64,000 nt of DNA from Hoplostethus atlanticus. Its lineage: Eukaryota; Chordata; Actinopteri; Trachichthyiformes; Trachichthyidae. Positions 1 to 10,385 of the stretch are shown piece by piece (positions within the stretch are counted from its first letter, which is position 1; the number at the start of each line of letters is the position of its first letter). The position numbers and the translations under genes were made by a program. The notes below the pieces were generated by a model, which worked only from the letters and a program-made list of their open reading frames with translations, searched no databases and was not told the origin of the DNA. The stretch lies in the NCBI GenBank assembly GCA_034670405.1, contig JAXDDX010000001.1, positions 10,024,001 through 10,088,000 of the forward strand, written 5' to 3'.

Positions 1-79
1 TGTCACAGCATCACGCAGGACCGACCCGAAGAGATCAACGACCGCTGAAACCTCAGGACTGGACAATGAACAGAGACAG
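1..79 (+). CDS. dennd5b: dennd5b exon, partial: linker before RUN1
   Basis: The open frame starts at base 2 and ends in DNEQRQ before the donor gtactt. It is low-complexity linker with little family signal. The 5' border is outside the window, so this exon is inferred mostly from phase and donor. Confidence 0.6.
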
Positions 80-93
80 GTACTTGCATATGT

Positions 94-138
<45 letters not shown>

Positions 139-3100
139 CCTTTTTACGTCTCTTACGTCCTTTTTCTATGTCTCATTTATTGCCTTTGGTTTATTCAATA
201 GAAACACGCATTTGGGAGGAAGAATTTCCGTCAGTCTAAGCTGCTTGACCCCTCACCTTTGACTGTCACTCAAACCCACCGGGAGTTTGTTGATGGGCTG
301 CTGAGTGAGTGCCGTCTGAAGGTGAGAGTTCTCCCTGCCTGTTAACATCGTTCTAACCGATTTGTTTATTGTTCATGGGTAAATTTACAGATTTTCTTCT
401 GGCTTTGTAGACCAAACGAATGTTGATGGAGAGGATGGGGAAGGAGAGTGTGGAGTTGGGTCAAGGAGAGGCTAACATTACAGGCTTGCAGGAGAACACA
501 CTCATCCATGGTCTCTGTGACCTACTGGAGAGGACCTGGGGCCATGGTCTGCAGCTAAAACAGGTCAGACAAACACACACTCACACAGTAATACTGACAA
601 TTAAATATGCCTCCCCAGCCTAAATAACCTACAAAAAACATCTGGGATCAATATGACACACATGAACACACACAAATTGAATGTTGACGAGGTGATGTGT
701 CGGTTTCAGGGGAAGTCCGCTCTTTGGTCCCATCTGCTCCACTACCAGGCCACCCAGGGGAAGATGGAGGCACCAGCTGAGTCTCCAGGTCAGAGCACAC
801 CCCTACTATATCACTATGTACAAATCATTGAGTTAAGGGTTGAATGATCATAGGTGTTGAACTTTTTACCTTGTTTAGTGGCCATGGGGTTGGACCAGAG
901 AACCCTTGATGATGGCACTCTGCTCCTGAAAGAATCCTTGCTACAGGATATGAGGTGACGAGAGCCCACATATTTTGTCAAGTATGGTGGAAGTGTGTTG
1001 TATGTGTGTGGAAGAAGATCAGGGTATAGTAGAAGATGTACAGAATATGGCGTGGAGGTTATATAGGGCTTTACGTTATATGGAAAATACAGTTGGGAAA
1101 TCAGAAACCAAGTATGAAAGCAGAATTGAGACCTAAGCACAGAATAAAATACTTTCAGTAGAGCTGAATGTTGCTTTCTTTACTCTTTCTGATGTCTGAC
1201 GTGTGGATGAGGTTTCTATTAAGGCAAATCTTAGTTAATTGCCCTTTACTACACATACTGCACACGTATACCATCATTTATTCTCATTTGGCTCTCTTCC
1301 AATGAGGTTATGACAGAGGATATGTTTAAGAAAAGGCTGAACATTGCTCATGTCAACCTCTCCATTGGCCTTCCAGGTTTATCCAGACAATGAGTGAGGG
1401 TCTGTCTGAGGTGGGTCAGGCCCGGGCCTGGATCCATTTGGCCCTGGAGAAGAAAATGCTATCGCAACACCTCAAAGAGCTGCTTACAAACCAGGAGCTA
1501 CTCCGGTAACTATCATTCAGTCAACACAAACCTATGGGCAGGGTAGACGCTAATAGAATCAATAGGATGTTATTTGCAGTGAGTCTCATATCTTTTATCT
1601 ATTTGTTCTTCAATAACCTCTCCAGGCAACTGTATAAGCCCCATGCATTCCTGCTTTGTGAGGAAGAAAGGGAGCAGTTCTTGTTCCACCTGCTCTCTCT
1701 CAACACTGTGGACTACCTCTGCTTCACACGCGTCTTCACCTCCATCAGTAAGTCCTCCTTTAACTGGACCACTCATGCCTGTCTCTGCATCTTCCAGAGT
1801 CTGTGGTTATCTATTGGATAGACATTAAGATCACCCCAAGCTGTGAAACTCCTACTTACTCTGTAGTATTATGGGTTGCATTTTACAATTTAAATGTGAA
1901 GGGAATGACTTAAATGTTTTGCTCTTGGCCTTTTGTGTCTCTCCAGGTATTCCATACCGAGTTGTTATAATGCCCATGAAGAAGCTTAGCATTGCAATGA
2001 CAACAGTTAGCCCTTGGGTGTGTGTGTCGGGAGAGCTGGGCGATTCAGGAGTTAGACAGATCCCGAAGAATACGCAAGAGATCTTTTTCCAGGTTGGTAT
2101 ATATGCACATAGAAATGCACTATCCTATCAAGACCCATGCTGAGCTACTCTTACTGTGGTCCATGTGATTTTCAGTGCAGGAACCTGGGCAGGCTGAGCA
2201 CGCTGCAGCTGGGACAGGAGAATTCTGGCTTACTGGCCAAGTGTCTAATTGACTCTGTCAAGGTGTACAATGAGATCACTGGACACACCTACAAGTAAGA
2301 CTCTTCCTCTGACTCCTCCATTCTGACTATGGCCATATTAGTGAAGAGAGATTGTGACCACGCAGCTGCACAGTGGCTAAGGGGCCGGCCCCACTGATCC
2401 ATTGTGTCTGTCCGTATACATCCGTCAAAACAGAAATCTGGATGGAAAAATGATAAACCCACTTTATACAGCAGCTACTACGCCAGGACGATGCTGGAAA
2501 TCTGAGGTGCTCTTAATGTGGTGGGTTACATAAGGCTTAAAAAAAGACAATAGGACAAAATCTAGAAATACAGGAACTTGTGCCATCTGTCCCAATATTC
2601 AGGTTACACTAGCTGAATAAAACAGGAGCTGGTTGTGACCTAGACTGTTGTGTATTCTTACTAAATCACACAAGGATCATAAAGAAACGTCCTGTCTCCT
2701 TTCCTTCCAGGTTCCCATGTGGCCGGTGGCTGGGGAAGGGTGTGGGCGACGGCAGCCTGGAGAGGGTCCTCATTGGTCAGCTGGTGTCACCAGCGGGAGA
2801 GGAGGACTCTGGAAGGTGGACAGGGACGCCTCCGGAGCTGGCTTCACCTCCTCAGAGCGTACGGACAGTGCTGGGATCTCTTGGTGGCCGCAATAGTACG
2901 TAATGACAAAAAACACGTTCCATTCCTCAGTACAATAGCTGACCTGCTTGTTGGTATGCTGACTACAATGACCGATTCTCCACCCATATCACCTTACTTA
3001 TTCTCTCCGTCTCTCTTTATTCATCTTCTCAGGAATAATGTCTGTCGAGGTACAAGAGGACATGAGGGAGGCAGCAAATAACCTGGTCAAACACTTCCAC

Positions 3101-5629
3101 AAACCAGAACAAGAGGTATGTGACTATTAGAGTATACGTGCCCCCCAGAAGACCCAGCTCTTAGCCTTCATTTAACCTCTTGGCATAGATGGTAAACTTT
3201 TTTTATGCAGGATCAGCAGTGGGGAAAACTGACTGAAAAATGAATGTAATGCATCCGAGACCTAATGAAAATTCTTCCCAAAAGCTCATCACTATTTCAT
3301 GAGAGTAGGGTAAAGGCAAAATAGAAGAGCGTCTCTGAAACAGGTGTTTAGCCTGTCATCCTCCCTAGTAGCATTATGTTTATCTCCAATACGTTTCATT
3401 ACCCCAGTTTCTCTTGCCTTGGTCTGCCCTGGGTTGTGTCCGCCTCACCGTTTAGCCTCCCTTGTCTGAACCCCCGAGTTAAAAGCTTTGGAGAGACTGT
3501 TGATGGATCACTAACGGGCCTCCACTTCAATTGTAATTATGTTTTTATAGCAGCTACTTAGGTACCTGGCTACTCACCCCTCGGGACAGTCTCACTGCAC
3601 AGCCATTGTGGCTTTAAAATACAGGCTTCTGTTCAATGCTGCTGGCTTCTGCCCAGTGAGTGGTAAATGAAAAGAGAGACTTTTAAACCCTCCGTATAAC
3701 CCTCTATATAAATTATACAGAGGGTTTAAATAGTTCACTGCTGTGGGTGATTTTGCAAAAACGACATTGCCCTCTACATATTAGGAGAATTTATTGAAGT
3801 TGAAGGATGAGCCTCTTGCTGAAAATGCCTCTATTCTCTCTCTGTGCTCCCATTTATGTTCTGCCAGAGGGGAAACTTGACAGTCTTGTTATGTGGTGAT
3901 GGGGGGCTAGTGCTGTCCTTGGAGAAGTTCCTCCTCCACGGGTTCAAGTCCAACCGCCTCTTCCAGAGGAATGTGTTTGTGTGGGACTTTGTGGGTAGGT
4001 ACTGTGTGTATGTGTGTGTGTGTGTGTGTGTGTGTTCATACAAAGTATCTGTGACATTGCACTTCTCTCTGGCCCCTACTGACTGGGTCCATCTAGTGGC
4101 AGAGAATATGAATTTCACCACATATCATATTGCATGCAGCATGGCGTGGTCGATCTGTTTCGTAAACGAGCAACCTGACCTGCTTCTGTAGAGTTCAGAT
4201 CTTATGTCTGTTTCTTTTTCACCTCATTTTCCTCATTGACTGATATGTTGAACTGGGGTTATTCTTCACTGCTTGTGAAGTGTGTAAACTGACCATTGTT
4301 GATCTCCAACTCTCTCCCTCAGAGAAGGCAGTGGTTTCCATGGAGACAGCAGATCAGATGGGTGACCTGCGTGGATCAACGGAACGCGAGGGCCCATCTT
4401 GCGACTCGCTGTGCCATTACGTCAATTCCATCAATGCCTCACCACGTAATATTGGAAAGGAGGGCAAGTTCCAGCTGCTCGTCTGCTTGGGAGTCAGGTG
4501 AGGAGTCAAGAGTTCAAAATTGCCAAGCAAGAGAGACTCAAAGAGTGAATTCAAAACCTTGTGCATGGTTAATGATTTATACTTAAATCAGAAAGGCTGC
4601 ATTCTGAAAATACTCTTATATTCTCCCCATGGAAATGTGCGCCGTTAAAGCCTCCGGGTTGCTATATTGTGTTGTGTGAGGGTGACACCATTTCCTCCTT
4701 CTGAGGCCCTGAGGAAGTGGCCTGCAGCATGGCTGGTCTCAGAGGTGTCACACTGGCCCATTTACATCACATGGAGTTATTTTAGGGAAAGATTGTGGCT
4801 GCTGCGGTGAAAGCGGTCGTGTAGATACAGTACACAAGCCGATGGGTACAATTACAATCAAGAAATGGGGCACATTCTTTGACGCAACAGATTGAGGCTT
4901 GTGCTATGTAATCGTCATGTCATGGGTTTGAGTTCAGCTGATTACCTGTGTCACATGATATTCTCTTTTTCTTTTTGTCTTCCTGTCAATCTGATAACTA
5001 AAACAGAAATCCTGTAAAACATTAAGCAATGCGAGAAAAGCTAGACATCTGATTATCATCGGTGTACTCTGGTATGTTTGCTGTTCCTTGGTGCTTTTGA
5101 GAGAACAGACATTGGTACTTGCATCTGATGCTTTGGATTGACACTGAATTCATCACTTAACTATATTGTAGATCTACTCTTATTAGATCTACTGATTATT
5201 ACTCAGTGCCTAAACAGGAGACTCACTCCTGCCCTGTGAGCTGTTCATGGCTACTTAAAATCAAAGTGTAAGTTGAAAGGATCTGCTCAATTTACTGCGG
5301 TTGAATGCTTTTTCAGGAGAAAGTACTCAACCCTGGTTGTTGTCTTGCAGTCAGCTTACTCATGCTCAAGTCTTGAAACGCAATACTAACCTTCATTACG
5401 CTTTTATGGGACCATTATTGACCATTGACCTGTTCAAATTGGCAGGGACCGGCTTCTCTCTCAGTGGCTCCCCCTGTTGGCAGAATGTCACCTCACAGTG
5501 CGGACTTATGAGGAGGGTGCTCTGCTCCGGGACCGTGCGGCTGTACACTCCCTCTCCCGCGTCCTACACACACTCCATGAGTTCACCGTCGCCCTGGAGA
5601 CGGCCCTGGTCAAAGGGATTGACCTCTAA
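1..5629 (+). CDS. dennd5b: DENN domain-containing protein 5B, C-terminal part (gene runs in from the left)
   Basis: Exons: 1-79, 202-321, 411-563, 710-788, 879-954, 1377-1505, 1626-1747, 1947-2092, 2176-2294, 2711-2895, 3033-3115, 3868-3994, 4323-4497, 5446-5629; all junctions are GT-AG and in phase. DENND5 proteins are exchange factors and effectors for Rab GTPases (the Rab6/Rab39 group) on Golgi and endosomal membranes. The N-terminal tripartite DENN module lies off the window. Present here are RUN1 (motif [19 protein letters not shown]), a PLAT domain ([23 protein letters not shown]) running into [10 protein letters not shown], and RUN2 ([20 protein letters not shown]), ending in LVKGIDL-stop. 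The 5B paralogue is preferred over 5A because [14 protein letters not shown] and the [10 protein letters not shown] region resemble human 5B, and because sinhcaf is adjacent, as on human 12p11. Confidence 0.93.
95..134. repeat. (CA)n microsatellite in dennd5b intron
   Basis: Forty bases of uninterrupted CA dinucleotide, 15 bases after the first donor. Confidence 0.97.
202..321 (+). CDS. dennd5b: dennd5b exon: start of RUN1
   Basis: Acceptor ttcaatag, donor gtgaga, phase 0 on both sides. It encodes a highly conserved stretch ending [15 protein letters not shown]. Confidence 0.92.
411..563 (+). CDS. dennd5b: dennd5b exon: RUN1
   Basis: Acceptor ctttgtag, donor gtcaga. Translation begins [17 protein letters not shown] and ends [12 protein letters not shown], a DENND5 RUN1 hallmark. 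Confidence 0.93.
710..788 (+). CDS. dennd5b: dennd5b exon: RUN1
   Basis: Acceptor ggtttcag, donor gtcaga. It encodes [13 protein letters not shown], nearly invariant in the family, then a variable loop. Confidence 0.93.
879..954 (+). CDS. dennd5b: dennd5b exon: RUN1 loop
   Basis: Acceptor ttgtttag, donor gtgacg. Phase joins the flanking exons. It encodes [12 protein letters not shown], matching the family's ISLIQDMRH region. Confidence 0.8.
1377..1505 (+). CDS. dennd5b: dennd5b exon: end of RUN1
   Basis: Acceptor ccttccag, donor gtaact. It encodes [20 protein letters not shown], the conserved helical end of RUN1. Confidence 0.92.
1626..1747 (+). CDS. dennd5b: dennd5b exon: RUN1-PLAT junction
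   Basis: Acceptor cctctccag, donor gtaagt. It encodes [20 protein letters not shown], then [13 protein letters not shown]. Confidence 0.93.
1947..2092 (+). CDS. dennd5b: dennd5b exon: PLAT domain
   Basis: Acceptor tctctccag, donor gttggt. It encodes [14 protein letters not shown] and [15 protein letters not shown], the beta-sandwich core of PLAT. Confidence 0.93.
2176..2294 (+). CDS. dennd5b: dennd5b exon: PLAT domain
   Basis: Acceptor gattttcag, donor gtaaga. It encodes [18 protein letters not shown] and ends NEITGHTYK. Confidence 0.93.
2711..2895 (+). CDS. dennd5b: dennd5b exon: PLAT end and inter-domain linker
   Basis: Acceptor ccttccag. It opens [19 protein letters not shown] (strongly conserved), then a Pro/Ser/Gly-rich linker. 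Donor taken as gtacgt after AATA; a second GT lies 4 bases on, but the phase favours this one. Confidence 0.85.
3033..3115 (+). CDS. dennd5b: dennd5b exon: start of RUN2
   Basis: Acceptor cttctcag, donor gtatgt. It encodes [20 protein letters not shown]. Confidence 0.92.
3682..3730. repeat. Inverted repeat / hairpin in dennd5b intron
   Basis: Arms at 3682-3698 and 3714-3730 are reverse complements over 17 bases with one mismatch, around a 15-base AT-rich spacer. It could be the end of a small inverted-repeat transposon or a stand-alone hairpin. Confidence 0.7.
3868..3994 (+). CDS. dennd5b: dennd5b exon: RUN2
   Basis: Acceptor ttctgccag, donor gtaggt. It encodes [14 protein letters not shown] and [10 protein letters not shown] (TG)n tract starts about 16 bases after the donor. 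Confidence 0.93.
4011..4035. repeat. (TG)n microsatellite after a dennd5b donor site
   Basis: Pure TG repeat beginning 16 bases downstream of the 5' splice site at 3995. Confidence 0.95.
4323..4497 (+). CDS. dennd5b: dennd5b exon: RUN2
   Basis: Acceptor ccctcag, donor gtgagg. It encodes [18 protein letters not shown], then [10 protein letters not shown]; the PRNIGK block is diagnostic. Confidence 0.93.
4498..5445 (+). other. Last dennd5b intron, no further feature seen
   Basis: About 950 bases of AT-rich unique sequence between the last two coding exons. No coherent ORF, repeat tail or RNA fold was recognised. Confidence 0.6.
5446..5629 (+). CDS. dennd5b: dennd5b last coding exon
   Basis: Acceptor ttggcag. 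It encodes [14 protein letters not shown] and ends ALVKGIDL followed by TAA at 5627-5629. Confidence 0.94.
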
Positions 5630-6900
5630 CCCTGACAACTAAGCACTACTGGATGTGGAGTTCGGCCCCTGCTCCGTAACCCGCTGCAAAAACGCTTGGT
5701 GGTGTCGGATATCCATCTTTCCATGGGTGGGAAAAGGAGGTAAATTCAGACAGCTGAGAAAAACCCAGGGCCTGCATGTTCAGAAGTGAGACTTTGTTGT
5801 GGAAAGGACGATGGACTGGATGAACTAGCTGGAATTAGGATGGGTATGGGCGATGGCAGGCTACTGGCAGCTCATGCTCAAAACGTATTGCCTTGATCAC
5901 TGATGTAAATGTCCTATATATTTACTTAAGGACATATTGTTTGATTTTCCTATGCTTGTTTACACTGTGATATTCTGTTTCCTCAAGCAGAAATAGACAG
6001 TCCTTCCTTATCTCACATCTACGGTAGATATTTTCACAACCCTGACTCTAGGACAACTATAACTCTCCTCCAGTTGCTGTAATGCTTGCACTTGAATTTT
6101 AAACTAAGCACATGCATGGCCAAATCTACTGGTTTTTTTTGTCTCCGTGTGTTGTGATCTAATGTTCTGAAGTTGCAGGACACAGGCCACACTATATAAA
6201 CTTTTTTTCCTTGTCTTTGTTAATGGGACTTCTTAATATGTATACTCAAGAAAGAGGAAACGTCAGTCAATAATAACAAGTTAAGATGTTTTATCTTATG
6301 ATTCTTTTGTTATAGTGTAACTTCTGGCCTGTTCCTTATTGTTTCATTTCAACTTTTTGGGTCATATACAGGGTTGTGCCTGTTTTGCTGTGGAAATGCT
6401 GGGCTGGTGAAATACTGAAACCAAACTCTTGTCCTACTTGTGTCTGTTCAAATAGTCTTTGTCACTTTGTCAAAAAGCTTTTTTTCCCTCTTTCAATGTG
6501 AATATTTTTGTTTCATTCAATCCGTTGACAGAACTGTGCCCATTTGTTATATGGTGTAATTAATTTTTGACATTTTATGCATAATGGCATCTTGTCAGTG
6601 TTGGTGTAAAACATTATATTCAACTGTTGGCACATTTTACTGATTATGTGGATAATGGTCATGCTGTTCGTTTCTAAACTGTTCAGTTGTCTTTGCGAGA
6701 TTAAGACATTGAATAGAGTACAGGTTCTTGGAAAAGCTAGGTATTATGTTGATGTTGCATTTAATTTCAACAATTATAAAATGCTGTCTCCTGCACTGTC
6801 CTGCAAGCACTATCTAACCCACAATGACCAAGCCTCTATTATCATTCAAATATAGATTAGAATAAGCAATAATAAATTGTTATTTCTGTATTTATGAAAT
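5630..6900 (+). other. dennd5b: dennd5b 3' untranslated region
   Basis: AT-rich sequence from the stop codon to just past the AATAAA at 6871-6876. Extent is inferred from that signal. No introns or coding potential seen. Confidence 0.65.
6871..6876 (+). promoter_or_regulatory. Polyadenylation signal AATAAA, dennd5b
   Basis: Canonical hexamer about 1.24 kb after the stop codon, the first good candidate for the transcript end. Confidence 0.6.
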
Positions 6901-7500
6901 GTGTTGTTAAAGATTAAAGTTAATATTGACATAAATGACACTTCTCTGTATTATTTGTGCTGTTTAAAACTTAAAGCTGGGATGTTTAAAACATCACATA
7001 ACCAGATGATTGCTGTATAACAGTAATTTACAGCTGCAAAAGAAGGTTTTCATAACGTCATCTCAAAATAATACAAAATGTTGCTAATGTTTTGATCAAG
7101 GGCTAGTCTTACAAGGTGCACTGTCAAATTGATACATTAATTGTGTGTGGGGGTGGGTAAGGCCTTTACAGTCCCTTGAACTTAAGTGTTTTCATATGGT
7201 GTTACTACATACATGTACTACTATTTACAGAGGTGTCCAGAGTAGGGATGTAGTGACTCAGTTTATCCACCATTTTTTTAGGCAATAGAGTTTACCCATC
7301 TCTACTGAAATAAATGAATAATATACAACATAGTAAGTGGTATGTAGTGTTAAGTTATATGATGATTGGGTCTATTTAGGAAGAAAACAAAGTAATGCGT
7401 TTCTGAAAATTGTTATTTGATATTGGTGGTTGTTGGTCTTATGCTGCATATTTTACACAGTTTAACTTACCACTACATTACTGGTCCATAGTAACGCAAT
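6901..7500. other. Intergenic, dennd5b to sinhcaf
   Basis: AT-rich sequence with no recognisable gene or repeat. Confidence 0.55.
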
Positions 7501-7958
7501 TGAATTTAATACTGCGCATCCCTCTGGATGCCGAGGCTGCTAAACCGTGGGCCTCCAGACCAGACAGGCCATCTGGCGTTCTGTAGTAAAACGATAGGCT
7601 CCACCCCTTTGCTTACATTCTCCAATGTGCCATAGCAACCGGAGCCGAGCCCCCTGTTCCCGCGCAATGTTCCCATCCTTATAAGGCCAGTAGAATGCAG
7701 ACGCACTGAAACGTCACACGTCGTTTATGTAAATAGGGTTGATTGAAGAAAAAGAAAAGGCCCTCTGCTCGACTCTGAAATGGAGGTGTGGATAGAGCGC
7801 ATGCGCACTAGATCCACAACTATCCAGTCCCGTCCACAAGCGCAGACATCAACAAGAGAGCGGGTTACTGATGCGGGTTGATTTTCATAATAGTTACATT
7901 GTAACGACGCGTTATCAAGATTATCACTTTGAATCAACTTCACGCAACTTGCAACAAG
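7500..7958 (+). promoter_or_regulatory. sinhcaf: Putative sinhcaf promoter and 5'UTR exon
   Basis: The most CpG-rich stretch in the first 15 kb. It holds a TATA-like ttataagg (7679-7686), a CRE-like acgtca (7711-7716), and a perfect 10-bp NRF-1 palindrome gcgcatgcgc (7797-7806). A good donor (aacaag then gtaatg, exon end 7958) could close a non-coding first exon, as the coding start at 10258 directly follows an acceptor. The TSS is inferred only. Confidence 0.45.
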
Positions 7959-10257
7959 GTAATGGATGTGATTGGCTTTTATTTGTCTTGGCGGGTCTTT
8001 GAATCTTTGCGGGGATTTGGAGTCTTATGTTTTCAATCCTGTAATTCAAAACAAGCATCGAGTTGTCTAAGAACAATTGCTCATTTTGGGCCTACACCAA
8101 GACAAAACTGGTTGGTCAGCATGAACTGTAGGCCACCTTTTAAAGACTTTTTATAATAAGGCTAAGTGAAAGGCATGAAAGATTTAACTGAGTAGGTTTT
8201 GAATAGGTATCAAAAAGAGCTTCTTGTACAAGCATCATGAGCAAGAATGGCCGTTGTTATCATTCGGTTTGCAAAGTGCATTTGGTTGTTGGAGGAAATC
8301 AGTCCTTTCCTAGCATTGGCATTTGACTAAAGTCAGTTAGTATGAATGTTACGCTCGGAATCCTACTGTTTTGAAATGCATTTATGTCCACATTGTGGTT
8401 GTAGTGCACCGTAAGCCGACTACACGTTGACTCTGCTATCCTGAAGAAGCCAAGTTGAATCTCTCACGCCCACCCGTGCGGAGATGCGCTTCAGCACGCG
8501 GGCGCTGCTGTCAACAGAATATTGCAAACACCTATTAGTTACGTCTTTCTTAAACTTAGTCGAATGAACATGTTATTCAGTATTAAAAACTAGACAAGGC
8601 GTTGACTTCCGTCGCTTTGAACTTCATGCACATGTAGTTGTAGGTGGACTGTTGCAGTGACGCGGTTCTTGAATAACAAAGAGTAAAGATCAAATTACAC
8701 GATCATGTTGGGAACGGGTTCTCCTAAAATTAATAAGATATTTCGCTTTCGAATTGTTTTTGTATTGTTTAGTTTATTCCCCCGCATAAAGTTCAGATTG
8801 AGAAGGAGAGTCGATCCTCGTCGACCAGAGGACGGTCATCATAAAATGGGTGCGCAAGAAGCAGGTCGTGTGGCATGCCATGCTTCCTCGCTACAGTGGG
8901 CGGCGAATGTATCCATTTACACTTTTCTCTCGATGAAAACCTGTCACTTTTTGCGGTGTGCCCTTCAATTTTTTAATTTGTCGCGTTATTTATACACGCC
9001 TTAATCGCTTTCCAAGTATTTTATACAGTTAACTTTTAATTATACAGGCTTTGCAGAAAATCGCATCACACCCCCTTATCCACACTGCCTCCGCCTTTGA
9101 AGTGTGTTGCCATGTTGAGTTGCGTCACGTACTGTATTCTGCTGCTACTGCAAAGATCGTATGTTTAGCAGAAGATAAAACACTCAATACAGAAAAAGTA
9201 GGCCTTAACCCTTGTAAATGCGCTCCCCTCCTCAGCTTTTCCCTTAGACAGATACAGCGTAAGCATAGCCATAGAAACCAATGTGGTATGAGCTAAAGAA
9301 ATACTAACCACAGAAAAATACTCAGACAAGACAGTTTATCTCTGGATGTTAGGACTACTTCAAATGTATGCGTCATTTGGTCCAGTTAAACCAAAGCTGT
9401 TTGTAATGGCACACATCTGTAACAGTAGCCCATACCTTGAAGCCTTTCCATTAATGTCTGTACAGTAGGAGCAGATTCTGGTCATGCCTTGTGGTGACGT
9501 TTGCGGTACCCGGAAAAGGGGGCAGAGTGAGAGCTCTCTATGTTTTTCTCCTCTCTGGCTTCACTCCATGGCACTGCACTGTCAGGAGACCCCGAGCACT
9601 GATGGCAAAAAACAGTCTGGGGGGCGCGGCTCGTAGTTTTGCCGCAGTTGAGGTCTACATGTGCTGTGTAGATTGAATTTTGCCTAGCAACATAACTAAT
9701 AATTCCGCCGCGTTAACCAGTGCGCCCATTGCATATCGAGTGGATTCTCCTGGATGCAATTTCTATTTTATATTTTCTTTACATTATATGACAACACAGG
9801 CTTATAGTAGTTTGTAGTTTAGTTATACTACCAAATAATCCATCGTCTACAGCCTGCGTGCATCGTACTAAGCCTGTGTTTATGTCATATTTTGAATTGC
9901 CAAAATTAAGAGCGCATAAGCCTCCGAGCGCAGCATGGTGACATGATCTGTCTGACGCGCTGTCTGACTGTTGACCTACTTCTGTCATTTGGGTCAAAGC
10001 AGTACGGCAAGATGCTCCAGCATGCTTCCATTAGAGGATAAGGCCTATGATGTGACCAATCACCTAATTTCATGATTAGTTCCACGCGTTTTATTTGAAA
10101 ATGGTACACCAAATTACCGCCTCGATATAAACAATTGAAATATGAAATATAGGCCTGTATACAAGGAGGACTCGAACCTGCTCGTAGTGTACTCACTATG
10201 TTAACGTCACTAGACCATAAGATGTTAAGTCTTAAATCACTGCTGTTTTGTGGGCAG
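7959..10257 (+). other. Putative first intron of sinhcaf
   Basis: 2.3 kb between the proposed non-coding exon and the first coding exon. Scattered CpGs persist to about 8.9 kb and could support an alternative promoter. No coding exon recognised. Confidence 0.45.
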
Positions 10258-10385
10258 ATGTTTGGCTTTCATAAGCCGAAAATGTACAGGAGTTTGGACG
10301 GGTGTTGCATCTGCCGCGCCAAGTCGTCAAGCTCTCGTTTCACTGACAGCAAGCGGTACGAGAAAGACTTCAGGAGCTGCTTTGG
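10258..10385 (+). CDS. sinhcaf: sinhcaf coding exon 1
   Basis: ATG lies directly after acceptor tgggcag; donor gtaaga. It encodes MFGFHKPKMYRS to KDFRSCFG with the first Cys cluster. Confidence 0.94.

Noticed and set aside
1-5629. Assignment to dennd5a instead of dennd5b
   Set aside because: RUN2 and PLAT details match the 5B paralogue better, and the neighbour sinhcaf fits the 5B locus.
7920-9300. Several 75-99 codon plus-strand ORFs in the first sinhcaf intron
   Set aside because: No family similarity, no mutual splice phase with sinhcaf, whose start is fixed at 10258.
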